From: Auanema rhodensis | Lineage: Eukaryota; Nematoda; Chromadorea; Rhabditida; Rhabditidae | Assembly: GCA_964057225.1 (NCBI GenBank) | Contig: OZ059900.1 | Coordinates: 2,924,501-2,988,500 of the forward strand | Direction: 5' to 3' | DNA length: 64,000 nucleotides | Notes under the pieces: generated by a model | Databases searched by the model: none | What the model was told of the DNA's origin: nothing | The model's input: only the letters and a program-made list of their open reading frames with translations | Made by a program: the position numbers and the translations under genes | In this document: positions 22,950 to 35,818 of the stretch, piece after piece | Numbering within the stretch: position 1 is the first letter of the stretch | Layout of the letters: each line of letters opens with the position of its first letter

Positions 22950-25383
22950 TACTCGTAAATTTTGATCATATTCGTTAAGATTTGAGAATCAAACATACAA
23001 TACACAAAATCAGTCTATTTTTATGAGCTTGCACTGATATATATTCATTTTGATCAAAAAAGGTCGAAAATAGAAAGAATTTTTGAAATTTACGAGTTTT
23101 GAGTCTAATTTGGCTAAATCGCTCATATATATGATCAGAAGCATAGTTTTATTGTCTATGACAACGAAAGTCATTAATTAAACACTAATGATGTTTAAAT
23201 ACTGAATTTCGCTCAAATAGCATTACTACACTAAGTATGGTCGTTTTTATGCCTTTAACACCATATACTCACCGATTTTTGGTACAAAATCTGTAATACT
23301 CGTAAATTTTGATCATATTCGGTGAGATTCGAGAATCAAACACACAATGCACGAAATAAGTTTATTTTGACGAGTTTGCACTGATATATATTCATTTTGA
23401 TCAAAAAAGGTCGAAAATAGAAAGAATTTTTGAAATTTACGAGTTTTGAGTCTAATTTGGCTAAATCGCTCATATATATGATCAGAAGCATAGTTTTATT
23501 GTCTATGACAACGAAAGTCATTAATTAAACACTAATGATGTGTAAATCACTGAATTTCACTCAAATAGCATTACTACACTAAGTATGGTCGTTTTTATGC
23601 CTTTAACACCATATACTCACCGATTTTTGGTACAAAATCTGTAATACTCGTAAATTTTGATCATATTCGGTGAGATTCGAGAATCAAACACATAATACAC
23701 GAAATAAGTCTAGTTTTATGAGTTTGCACTGATATTTATTCATTTTGATCAAAAAAGGTCGAAAATAGAAAGAATTTTTGAATTTTCCGAGTTTTGAGTC
23801 CAATTGGGCTAAATCGCTCATATATATGATCAAAAGCATAGTTTTACTGTCTATGATAACAAAAGTCTTCAAATATACACTAATGATGTGTAAATCACTG
23901 AATTTCACTCAAATAGCTTTACTACACTAAGTATGGTCGTTTTTATGCCTTTAACACCATATACTCACCGATTTTTGGTACAAAATCTGTAATACTCGTA
24001 AATTTTGATCATATTCGGTGAGATTCGAGAATCAAACATACAATACACAAAATAAGTTTATTTTGACGAGTTTGCACTGATATATATTCATTTTGATCAA
24101 AAAAGGTCGAAAATAGAAAGAATTTTTGAATTTTCCGAGTTTTGAGTCCAATTGGGCTAAATCGCTCATATATATGATCAAAAGCATAGTTTTACTGTCT
24201 ATGATAACAAAAGTCTTCAAATATACACTAATGATGTGTAAATCACTGAATTTCACTCAAATAGCTTTACTACACTAAGTATGGTCGTTTTTATGCCTTT
24301 AACACCATATACTCACCGATTTTTGGTACAAAATCTGTAACACTCGTAAATTTTGATCATATTCGTTAAGATTTGAGAATCAAACATACAATACACAAAA
24401 TCAGTCTATTTTTATGAGCTTGCACTGATATATATTCATTTTGATCGAAAAAGGTCGAAAATAGAAAGAATTTTTGAAATTTACGAGTTTTGAGTCTAAT
24501 TTGGCTAAATCGCTCATATATATGATCAGAAGCATAGTTTTTTTGTCTATGACAACGAAAGTCATTAATTAAACACTAATGATGTTTAAATACTGAATTT
24601 CGCTCAAATAGCATTACTACACTAAGTATGGTCGTTTTTATGCCTTTAACACCATATACTCACCGATTTTTGGTACAAAATCTGTAATACTCGTAAATTT
24701 TGATCATATTCAGTGAGATTCGAGAATCAAACACACAATGCACGAAATAAGTTTATTTTGACGAGTTTGCACTGATATATATTCATTTTGATCAAAAAAG
24801 GTCGAAAATAGAAAGAATTTTTGAAATTTACGAGTTTTGAGTCTAATTTGGCTAAATCGCTCATATATATGATCAGAAGCATAGTTTTATTGTCTATGAC
24901 AACGAAAGTCATTAATTAAACACTAATGATGTGTAAATCACTGAATTTCACTCAAATAGCATTACTACACTAAGTATGGTCGTTTTTATGCCTTTAACAC
25001 CATATACTCACCGATTTTTGGTACAAAATCTGTAATACTCGTAAATTTTGATCATATTCGGTGAGATTCGAGAATCAAACACATAATACACGAAATAAGT
25101 CTAGTTTTATGAGTTTGCACTGATATTTATTCATTTTGATCAAAAAAGGTCGAAAATAGAAAGAATTTTTGAATTTTCCGAGTTTTGAGTCCAATTGGGC
25201 TAAATCGCTCATATATATGATCAAAAGCATAGTTTTACTGTCTATGATAACAAAAGTCTTCAAATATACACTAATGATGTGTAAATCACTGAATTTCACT
25301 CAAATAGCTTTACTACACTAAGTATGGTCGTTTTTATGCCTTTAACACCATATACTCACCGATTTTTGGTACAAAATCTGTAA
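22950..25383. repeat. Local duplication with 1391-bp (4-monomer) period
   Basis: The monomers at 23297 and 24688 match, as do those at 23645 and 25036, both 1391 bp apart. The shared first copy is an unusual mosaic: an S-type 'acaatgcacg' first segment with 'atatattc', a y-type middle, and an x-type 'gtgtaaatcactgaa' tail. The second is the 'tctagttttatg' P-x copy. The second halves of the preceding copies (about 22950 and about 24341) also agree, both having the y form with the 347-bp 'tttaaatactgaa' tail. The copies between (23993, about 24341) differ from the copies that follow 25036, so the duplicated tract is about 2.5 monomers. Confidence 0.8.
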
Positions 25384-28300
25384 CACTCGTAAATTTTGAT
25401 CATATTCGTTAAGATTTGAGAATCAAACATACAATACACAAAATCAGTCTATTTTTATGAGCTTGCACTGATATATATTCATTTTGATCGAAAAAGGTCG
25501 AAAATAGAAAGAATTTTTGAAATTTACGAGTTTTGAGTCTAATTTGGCTAAATCGCTCATATATATGATCAGAAGCATAGTTTTTTTGTCTATGACAACA
25601 AAAGTCATTAGTTAAACACTAATGATGTTTAAATCACTAAATTTCGCTCAAATAGCATTACTACACTAAGTATGGTCGTTTTTATGCCTTTAACACCATA
25701 TACTCACCGATTTTTGGTACAAAATCTGTAATACTCGTAAATTTTGATCATATTCGTTAAGATTTGAGAATCAAACATACAATACACAAAATCAGTCTAT
25801 TTTTATGAGCTTGCACTGATATATATTCATTTTGATCAAAAAAGGTCGAAAATAGAAAGAATTTTTGAAATTTACGAGTTTTGAATCTAATTTGGCTAAA
25901 TCGCTCATATATATGATCAAAAGCATAGTTTTACTGTCTATGATAACAAAAGTCTTCAAATATACACTAATAATGATTTAATCACTAAATTTCACTCAAA
26001 TAGCATTACTACACTAAGTATGGTCGTTTTTATGCCTTTAACACCATATACTCACCGATTTTTGGTACAAAATCTGTGATACTCGTAAATTTTGATCATA
26101 TTCGGTGAGATTCGAGAATCAAACACACAATACACGAAATAAGTTTATTTTTACGAGTTTGCACTGATATTTATTCATTTTGATCAAAAAAGGTCGAAAA
26201 TAGAAAGAATTTTTGAAATTTCCGAGTTTTGAGTCTAATTTGGCTAAATCGCTCATATATATGATCAAAAGCATAGTTTTACTGTCTATGATAACAAAAG
26301 TCTTCAAATATACACTAATAATGTGTAAATCACTGAATTTAACTCAAATAGCATTACTACACTAAGTATGGTCGTTTTTATGCCTTTAACACCATATACT
26401 CACCGATTTTTGGTACAAAATCTGTGATACTCGTAAATTTTGATCATATTCGGTGAGATTCCAGAATCAAACACACAATACACGAAATAAGTTTATTTTT
26501 ACGAGTTTGCACTGATATTTATTCATTTTGATCAAAAAAGGTCGAAAATAGAAAGAATTTTTGAAATTTCCGAGTTTTGAGTCTAATTTGGCTAAATCGC
26601 TCATATATATGATCAAAAGCATAGTTTTATTGTCTATGACAACAAAAGTCATCAATTAAACGCTAGTGATGTTTAAATACTGAATTTCGCTCAAATAGCA
26701 TTACTACACTAAGTATGGTCGTTTTTATGCCTTTAACACCATATACTCACCGATTTTTGGTACAAAATCTGTAATACTCGTAAATTTTGATCATATTCGT
26801 TAAGATTTGAGAATCAAACATACAATACACAAAATCAGTCTATTTTTATGAGCTTGCACTGATATATATTCATTTTGATCAAAAAAGGTCGAAAATAGAA
26901 AGAATTTTTGAAATTTACGAGTTTTGAGTCTAATTTGGCTAAATCGCTCATATATATGATCAGAAGCATAGTTTTATTGTCTATGACAACGAAAGTCATT
27001 AATTAAACACTAATGATGTTTAAATCACTAAATTTCGCTCAAATAGCATTACTACACTAAGTATGGTCGTTTTTATGCCTTTAACACCATATACTCACCG
27101 ATTTTTGGTACAAAATCTGTAATACTCGTAAATTTTGATCATATTCGGTGAGATTTGAGAATCAAACATACAATACACAAAATCAGTCTATTTTTATGAG
27201 CTTGCACTGATATATATTCATTTTGATCAAAAAAGGTCGAAAATAGAAAGAATTTTTGAAATTTACGAGTTTTGAGTCTAATTTGGCTAAATCGCTCATA
27301 TATATGATCAGAAGCATAGTTTTATTGTCTATGACAACGAAAGTCATTAATTAAACACTAATGATGTTTAAATCACTAAATTTCGCTCAAATAGCATTAC
27401 TACACTAAGTATGGTCGTTTTTATGCCTTTAACACCATATACTCACCGATTTTTGGTACAAAATCTGTAATACTCGTAAATTTTGATCATATTCGGTGAG
27501 ATTCGAGAATCAAACACACAATGCACGAAATAAGTTTATTTTGACGAGTTTGCACTGATATTTATTCATTTTGATCAAAAAAGGTCGAAAATAGAAAGAA
27601 TTTTTGAATTTTCCGAGTTTTGAGTCCAATTGGGCTAAATCGCTCATATATATGATCAAAAGCATAGTTTTACTGTCTATGATAACAAAAGTCTTCAAAT
27701 ATACACTAATGATGTGTAAATCACTGAATTTCACTCAAATAGCTTTACTACACTAAGTATGGTCGTTTTTATGCCTTTAACACCATATACTCACCGATTT
27801 TTGGTACAAAATCTGTAATACTCGTAAATTTTGATCATATTCGGTGAGATTCGAGAATCAAACACACAATGCACGAAATAAGTTTATTTTGACGAGTTTG
27901 CACTGATATTTATTCATTTTGATCAAAAAAGGTCGAAAATAGAAAGAATTTTTGAATTTTCCGAGTTTTGAGTCCAATTGGGCTAAATCGCTCATATATA
28001 TGATCAAAAGCATAGTTTTACTGTCTATGATAACAAAAGTCTTCAAATATACACTAATGATGTGTAAATCACTGAATTTCACTCAAATAGCTTTACTACA
28101 CTAAGTATGGTCGTTTTTATGCCTTTAACACCATATACTCACCGATTTTTGGTACAAAATCTGTAACACTCGTAAATTTTGATCATATTCGTTAAGATTT
28201 GAGAATCAAACATACAATACACAAAATCAGTCTATTTTTATGAGCTTGCACTGATATATATTCATTTTGATCGAAAAAGGTCGAAAATAGAAAGAATTTT

Positions 28301-29905
28301 TGAAATTTACGAGTTTTGAGTCTAATTTGGCTAAATCGCTCATATATATGATCAGAAGCATAGTTTTTTTGTCTATGACAACAAAAGTCATTAGTTAAAC
28401 ACTAATGATGTTTAAATCACTAAATTTCGCTCAAATAGCATTACTACACTAAGTATGGTCGTTTTTATGCCTTTAACACCATATACTCACCGATTTTTGG
28501 TACAAAATCTGTAATACTCGTAAATTTTGATCATATTCGTTAAGATTTGAGAATCAAACATACAATACACAAAATCAGTCTATTTTTATGAGCTTGCACT
28601 GATATATATTCATTTTGATCAAAAAAGGTCGAAAATAGAAAGAATTTTTGAAATTTACGAGTTTTGAATCTAATTTGGCTAAATCGCTCATATATATGAT
28701 CAAAAGCATAGTTTTACTGTCTATGATAACAAAAGTCTTCAAATATACACTAATAATGATTTAATCACTGAATTTCACTCAAATAGCATTACTACACTAA
28801 GTATGGTCGTTTTTATGCCTTTAACACCATATACTCACCGATTTTTGGTACAAAATCTGTGATACTCGTAAATTTTGATCATATTCGGTGAGATTCGAGA
28901 ATCAAACACACAATACACGAAATAAGTTTATTTTTACGAGTTTGCACTGATATTTATTCATTTTGATCAAAAAAGGTCGAAAATAGAAAGAATTTTTGAA
29001 ATTTCCGAGTTTTGAGTCTAATTTGGCTAAATCGCTCATATATATGATCAAAAGCATAGTTTTACTGTCTATGATAACAAAAGTCTTCAAATATACACTA
29101 ATAATGTGTGAATCACTGAATTTAACTCAAATAGCATTACTACACTAAGTATGGTCGTTTTTATGCCTTTAACACCATATACTCACCGATTTTTGGTACA
29201 AAATCTGTGATACTCGTAAATTTTGATCATATTCGGTGAGATTCCAGAATCAAACACACAATACACGAAATAAGTTTATTTTTACGAGTTTGCACTGATA
29301 TTTATTCATTTTGATCAAAAAAGGTCGAAAATAGAAAGAATTTTTGAAATTTCCGAGTTTTGAGTCTAATTTGGCTAAATCGCTCATATATATGATCAAA
29401 AGCATAGTTTTATTGTCTATGACAACAAAAGTCATCAATTAAACGCTAGTGATGTTTAAATACTGAATTTCGCTCAAATAGCATTACTACACTAAGTATG
29501 GTCGTTTTTATGCCTTTAACACCATATACTCACCGATTTTTGGTACAAAATCTGTAATACTCGTAAATTTTGATCATATTCGTTAAGATTTGAGAATCAA
29601 ACATACAATACACAAAATCAGTCTATTTTTATGAGCTTGCACTGATATATATTCATTTTGATCAAAAAAGGTCGAAAATAGAAAGAATTTTTGAAATTTA
29701 CGAGTTTTGAGTCTAATTTGGCTAAATCGCTCATATATATGATCAGAAGCATAGTTTTGTTGTCTATGACAACGAAAGTCATTAATTAAACACTAATGAT
29801 GTTTAAATCACTAAATTTCGCTCAAATAGCATTACTACACTAAGTATGGTCGTTTTTATGCCTTTAACACCATATACTCACCGATTTTTGGTACAAAATC
29901 TGTAA

Positions 29906-30949
29906 CACTCGTAAATTTTGATCATATTCGTTAAGATTTGAGAATCAAACATACAATACACAAAATCAGTCTATTTTTATGAGCTTGCACTGATATATAT
30001 TCATTTTGATCGAAAAAGGTCGAAAATAGAAAGAATTTTTGAAATTTCCGAGTTTTGAGTCTAATTTGGCTAAATCGCTCATATATATGATCAGAAGCAT
30101 AGTTTTATTGTATATGACAACGAAAGTCATTAATTAAACACTAATGATGTTTAAATCACTAAATTTCGCTCAAATAGCATTACTACACTAAGTATGGTCG
30201 TTTTTATGCCTTTAACACCATATACTCACCGATTTTTGGTACAAAATCTGTAATACTCGTAAATTTTGATCATATTCGTTAAGATTTGAGAATCAAACAC
30301 ACAATACACGAAATAAGTTTATTTTTACGAGTTTGCACTGATATTTATTCATTTTGATCAAAAAAGGTCGAAAATAGAAAGAATTTTTGAAATTTCCGAG
30401 TTTTGAGTCTAATTTGGCTAAATCGCTCATATATATGATCAAAAGCATAGTTTTACTGTCTATGATAACAAAAGTCTTCAAATATACACTAATGATGTGT
30501 AAATCACTGAATTTCACTCAAATAGCATTACTACACTAAGTATGGTCGTTTTTATGCCTTTAACACCATATACTCACCGATTTTTGGTACAAAATCTGTA
30601 ACACTCGTAAATTTTGATCATATTCGTTAAGATTTGAGAATCAAACATACAATACACAAAATCAGTCTATTTTTATGAGCTTGCACTGATATATATTCAT
30701 TTTGATCGAAAAAGGTCGAAAATAGAAAGAATTTTTGAAATTTACGAGTTTTGAGTCCAATTGGGCTAAATCGCTCATATATATGATCAGAAGCATAGTT
30801 TTACTGTCTATGATAACAAAAGTCTTCAAATATACACTAATAATGTGTAAATCACTGAATTTCACTCAAATAGCTTTACTACACTAAGTATGGTCGTTTT
30901 TATGCCTTTAACACCATATACTCACCGATTTTTGGTACAAAATCTGTAA
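29906..30949. repeat. Divergent slots 4-6 in the second 8-monomer unit
   Basis: Other units have Q-y, S-x, S-x here. This unit has a Q-y copy with slot-7 markers ('gtaacactcg', 'gatcgaaaaagg') and a private 'tgtatatgac' near 30110, then an R-x copy (30254), then a Q-x copy (30602) that again has slot-7 markers in its first half. The tract looks like a patch of conversion or a replaced segment inside an otherwise regular unit. Confidence 0.75.
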
Positions 30950-33900
30950 CACTCGTAAATTTTGATCATATTCGTTAAGATTTGAGAATCAAACATACAA
31001 TACACAAAATCAGTCTATTTTTATGAGCTTGCACTGATATATATTCATTTTGATCGAAAAAGGTCGAAAATAGAAAGAATTTTTGAAATTTACGAGTTTT
31101 GAGTCTAATTTGGCTAAATCGCTCATATATATGATCAGAAGCATAGTTTTTTTGTCTATGACAACAAAAGTCATTAGTTAAACACTAATGATGTTTAAAT
31201 CACTAAATTTCGCTCAAATAGCATTACTACACTAAGTATGGTCGTTTTTATGCCTTTAACACCATATACTCACCGATTTTTGGTACAAAATCTGTAATAC
31301 TCGTAAATTTTGATCATATTCGTTAAGATTTGAGAATCAAACATACAATACACAAAATCAGTCTATTTTTATGAGCTTGCACTGATATATATTCATTTTG
31401 ATCAAAAAAGGTCGAAAATAGAAAGAATTTTTGAAATTTACGAGTTTTGAATCTAATTTGGCTAAATCGCTCATATATATGATCAAAAGCATAGTTTTAC
31501 TGTCTATGATAACAAAAGTCTTCAAATATACACTAATAATGATTTAATCACTAAATTTCACTCAAATAGCATTACTACACTAAGTATGGTCGTTTTTATG
31601 CCTTTAACACCATATACTCACCGATTTTTGGTACAAAATCTGTGATACTCGTAAATTTTGATCATATTCGGTGAGATTCGAGAATCAAACACACAATACA
31701 CGAAATAAGTTTATTTTTACGAGTTTGCACTGATATTTATTCATTTTGATCAAAAAAGGTCGAAAATAGAAAGAATTTTTGAAATTTCCGAGTTTTGAGT
31801 CTAATTTGGCTAAATCGCTCATATATATGATCAAAAGCATAGTTTTACTGTCTATGATAACAAAAGTCTTCAAATATACACTAATAATGTGTAAATCACT
31901 GAATTTAACTCAAATAGCATTACTACACTAAGTATGGTCGTTTTTATGCCTTTAACACCATATACTCACCGATTTTTGGTACAAAATCTGTGATACTCGT
32001 AAATTTTGATCATATTCGGTGAGATTCCAGAATCAAACACACAATACACGAAATAAGTTTATTTTTACGAGTTTGCACTGATATTTATTCATTTTGATCA
32101 AAAAAGGTCGAAAATAGAAAGAATTTTTGAAATTTCCGAGTTTTGAGTCTAATTTGGCTAAATCGCTCATATATATGATCAAAAGCATAGTTTTATTGTC
32201 TATGACAACAAAAGTCATCAATTAAACGCTAGTGATGTTTAAATACTGAATTTCGCTCAAATAGCATTACTACACTAAGTATGGTCGTTTTTATGCCTTT
32301 AACACCATATACTCACCGATTTTTGGTACAAAATCTGTAATACTCGTAAATTTTGATCATATTCGTTAAGATTTGAGAATCAAACATACAATACACAAAA
32401 TCAGTCTATTTTTATGAGCTTGCACTGATATATATTCATTTTGATCAAAAAAGGTCGAAAATAGAAAGAATTTTTGAAATTTACGAGTTTTGAGTCTAAT
32501 TTGGCTAAATCGCTCATATATATGATCAGAAGCATAGTTTTATTGTCTATGACAACGAAAGTCATTAATTAAACACTAATGATGTTTAAATCACTAAATT
32601 TCGCTCAAATAGCATTACTACACTAAGTATGGTCGTTTTTATGCCTTTAACACCATATACTCACCGATTTTTGGTACAAAATCTGTAATACTCGTAAATT
32701 TTGATCATATTCGGTGAGATTTGAGAATCAAACATACAATACACAAAATCAGTCTATTTTTATGAGCTTGCACTGATATATATTCATTTTGATCAAAAAA
32801 GGTCGAAAATAGAAAGAATTTTTGAAATTTACGAGTTTTGAGTCTAATTTGGCTAAATCGCTCATATATATGATCAGAAGCATAGTTTTATTGTCTATGA
32901 CAACGAAAGTCATTAATTAAACACTAATGATGTTTAAATCACTAAATTTCGCTCAAATAGCATTACTACACTAAGTATGGTCGTTTTTATGCCTTTAACA
33001 CCATATACTCACCGATTTTTGGTACAAAATCTGTAATACTCGTAAATTTTGATCATATTCGGTGAGATTCGAGAATCAAACACACAATGCACGAAATAAG
33101 TTTATTTTGACGAGTTTGCACTGATATTTATTCATTTTGATCAAAAAAGGTCGAAAATAGAAAGAATTTTTGAATTTTCCGAGTTTTGAGTCCAATTGGG
33201 CTAAATCGCTCATATATATGATCAAAAGCATAGTTTTACTGTCTATGATAACAAAAGTCTTCAAATATACACTAATGATGTGTAAATCACTGAATTTCAC
33301 TCAAATAGCTTTACTACACTAAGTATGGTCGTTTTTATGCCTTTAACACCATATACTCACCGATTTTTGGTACAAAATCTGTAATACTCGTAAATTTTGA
33401 TCATATTCGGTGAGATTCGAGAATCAAACACACAATGCACGAAATAAGTTTATTTTGACGAGTTTGCACTGATATTTATTCATTTTGATCAAAAAAGGTC
33501 GAAAATAGAAAGAATTTTTGAATTTTCCGAGTTTTGAGTCCAATTGGGCTAAATCGCTCATATATATGATCAAAAGCATAGTTTTACTGTCTATGATAAC
33601 AAAAGTCTTCAAATATACACTAATGATGTGTAAATCACTGAATTTCACTCAAATAGCTTTACTACACTAAGTATGGTCGTTTTTATGCCTTTAACACCAT
33701 ATACTCACCGATTTTTGGTACAAAATCTGTAACACTCGTAAATTTTGATCATATTCGTTAAGATTTGAGAATCAAACATACAATACACAAAATCAGTCTA
33801 TTTTTATGAGCTTGCACTGATATATATTCATTTTGATCGAAAAAGGTCGAAAATAGAAAGAATTTTTGAAATTTACGAGTTTTGAGTCTAATTTGGCTAA

Positions 33901-35471
33901 ATCGCTCATATATATGATCAGAAGCATAGTTTTTTTGTCTATGACAACAAAAGTCATTAGTTAAACACTAATGATGTTTAAATCACTAAATTTCGCTCAA
34001 ATAGCATTACTACACTAAGTATGGTCGTTTTTATGCCTTTAACACCATATACTCACCGATTTTTGGTACAAAATCTGTAATACTCGTAAATTTTGATCAT
34101 ATTCGTTAAGATTTGAGAATCAAACATACAATACACAAAATCAGTCTATTTTTATGAGCTTGCACTGATATATATTCATTTTGATCAAAAAAGGTCGAAA
34201 ATAGAAAGAATTTTTGAAATTTACGAGTTTTGAATCTAATTTGGCTAAATCGCTCATATATATGATCAAAAGCATAGTTTTACTGTCTATGATAACAAAA
34301 GTCTTCAAATATACACTAATAATGATTTAATCACTGAATTTCACTCAAATAGCATTACTACACTAAGTATGGTCGTTTTTATGCCTTTAACACCATATAC
34401 TCACCGATTTTTGGTACAAAATCTGTGATACTCGTAAATTTTGATCATATTCGGTGAGATTTGAGAATCAAACACACAATACACGAAATAAGTTTATTTT
34501 TACGAGTTTGCACTGATATTTATTCATTTTGATCAAAAAAGGTCGAAAATAGAAAGAATTTTTGAAATTTCCGAGTTTTGAGTCTAATTTGGCTAAATCG
34601 CTCATATATATGATCAAAAGCATAGTTTTACTGTCTATGATAACAAAAGTCTTCAAATATACACTAATAATGTGTGAATCACTGAATTTAACTCAAATAG
34701 CATTACTACACTAAGTATGGTCGTTTTTATGCCTTTAACACCATATACTCACCGATTTTTGGTACAAAATCTGTGATACTCGTAAATTTTGATCATATTC
34801 GGTGAGATTCCAGAATCAAACACACAATACACGAAATAAGTTTATTTTTACGAGTTTGCACTGATATTTATTCATTTTGATCAAAAAAGGTCGAAAATAG
34901 AAAGAATTTTTGAAATTTCCGAGTTTTGAGTCTAATTTGGCTAAATCGCTCATATATATGATCAAAAGCATAGTTTTATTGTCTATGACAACAAAAGTCA
35001 TCAATTAAACGCTAGTGATGTTTAAATACTGAATTTCGCTCAAATAGCATTACTACACTAAGTATGGTCGTTTTTATGCCTTTAACACCATATACTCACC
35101 GATTTTTGGTACAAAATCTGTAATACTCGTAAATTTTGATCATATTCGTTAAGATTTGAGAATCAAACATACAATACACAAAATCAGTCTATTTTTATGA
35201 GCTTGCACTGATATATATTCATTTTGATCAAAAAAGGTCGAAAATAGAAAGAATTTTTGAAATTTACGAGTTTTGAGTCTAATTTGGCTAAATCGCTCAT
35301 ATATATGATCAGAAGCATAGTTTTATTGTCTATGACAACGAAAGTCATTAATTAAACACTAATGATGTTTAAATCACTAAATTTCGCTCAAATAGCATTA
35401 CTACACTAAGTATGGTCGTTTTTATGCCTTTAACACCATATACTCACCGATTTTTGGTACAAAATCTGTAA

Positions 35472-35818
35472 TACTCGTAAATTTTGATCATATTCGGTGA
35501 GATTCGAGAATCAAACACACAATGCACGAAATAAGTTTATTTTGACGAGTTTGCACTGATATTTATTCATTTTGATCAAAAAAGGTCGAAAATAGAAAGA
35601 ATTTTTGAATTTTCCGAGTTTTGAGTCTAATTTGGCTAAATCGCTCATATATATGATCAAAAGCATAGTTTTATTGTCTATGACAACAAAAGTCATCAAT
35701 TAAACGCTAGTGATGTTTAAATACTGAATTTCGCTCAAATAGCATTACTACACTAAGTATGGTCGTTTTTATGCCTTTAACACCATATACTCACCGATTT
35801 TTGGTACAAAATCTGTAA
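35472..35818. repeat. Hybrid S/w monomer of the 7-monomer unit
   Basis: The 5' part is S-type ('acaatgcacg', 'tttattttgacg', and 'gaattttccg' with its diagnostic T at 35610). From the T at 35628 ('gtctaatttgg' rather than 'gtccaattggg') the copy is w-type with the 347-bp tail. The switch lies within about 18 bp. The unit containing it (34429-36862) is one monomer short, so this copy probably records the exchange that removed a monomer. Confidence 0.8.
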
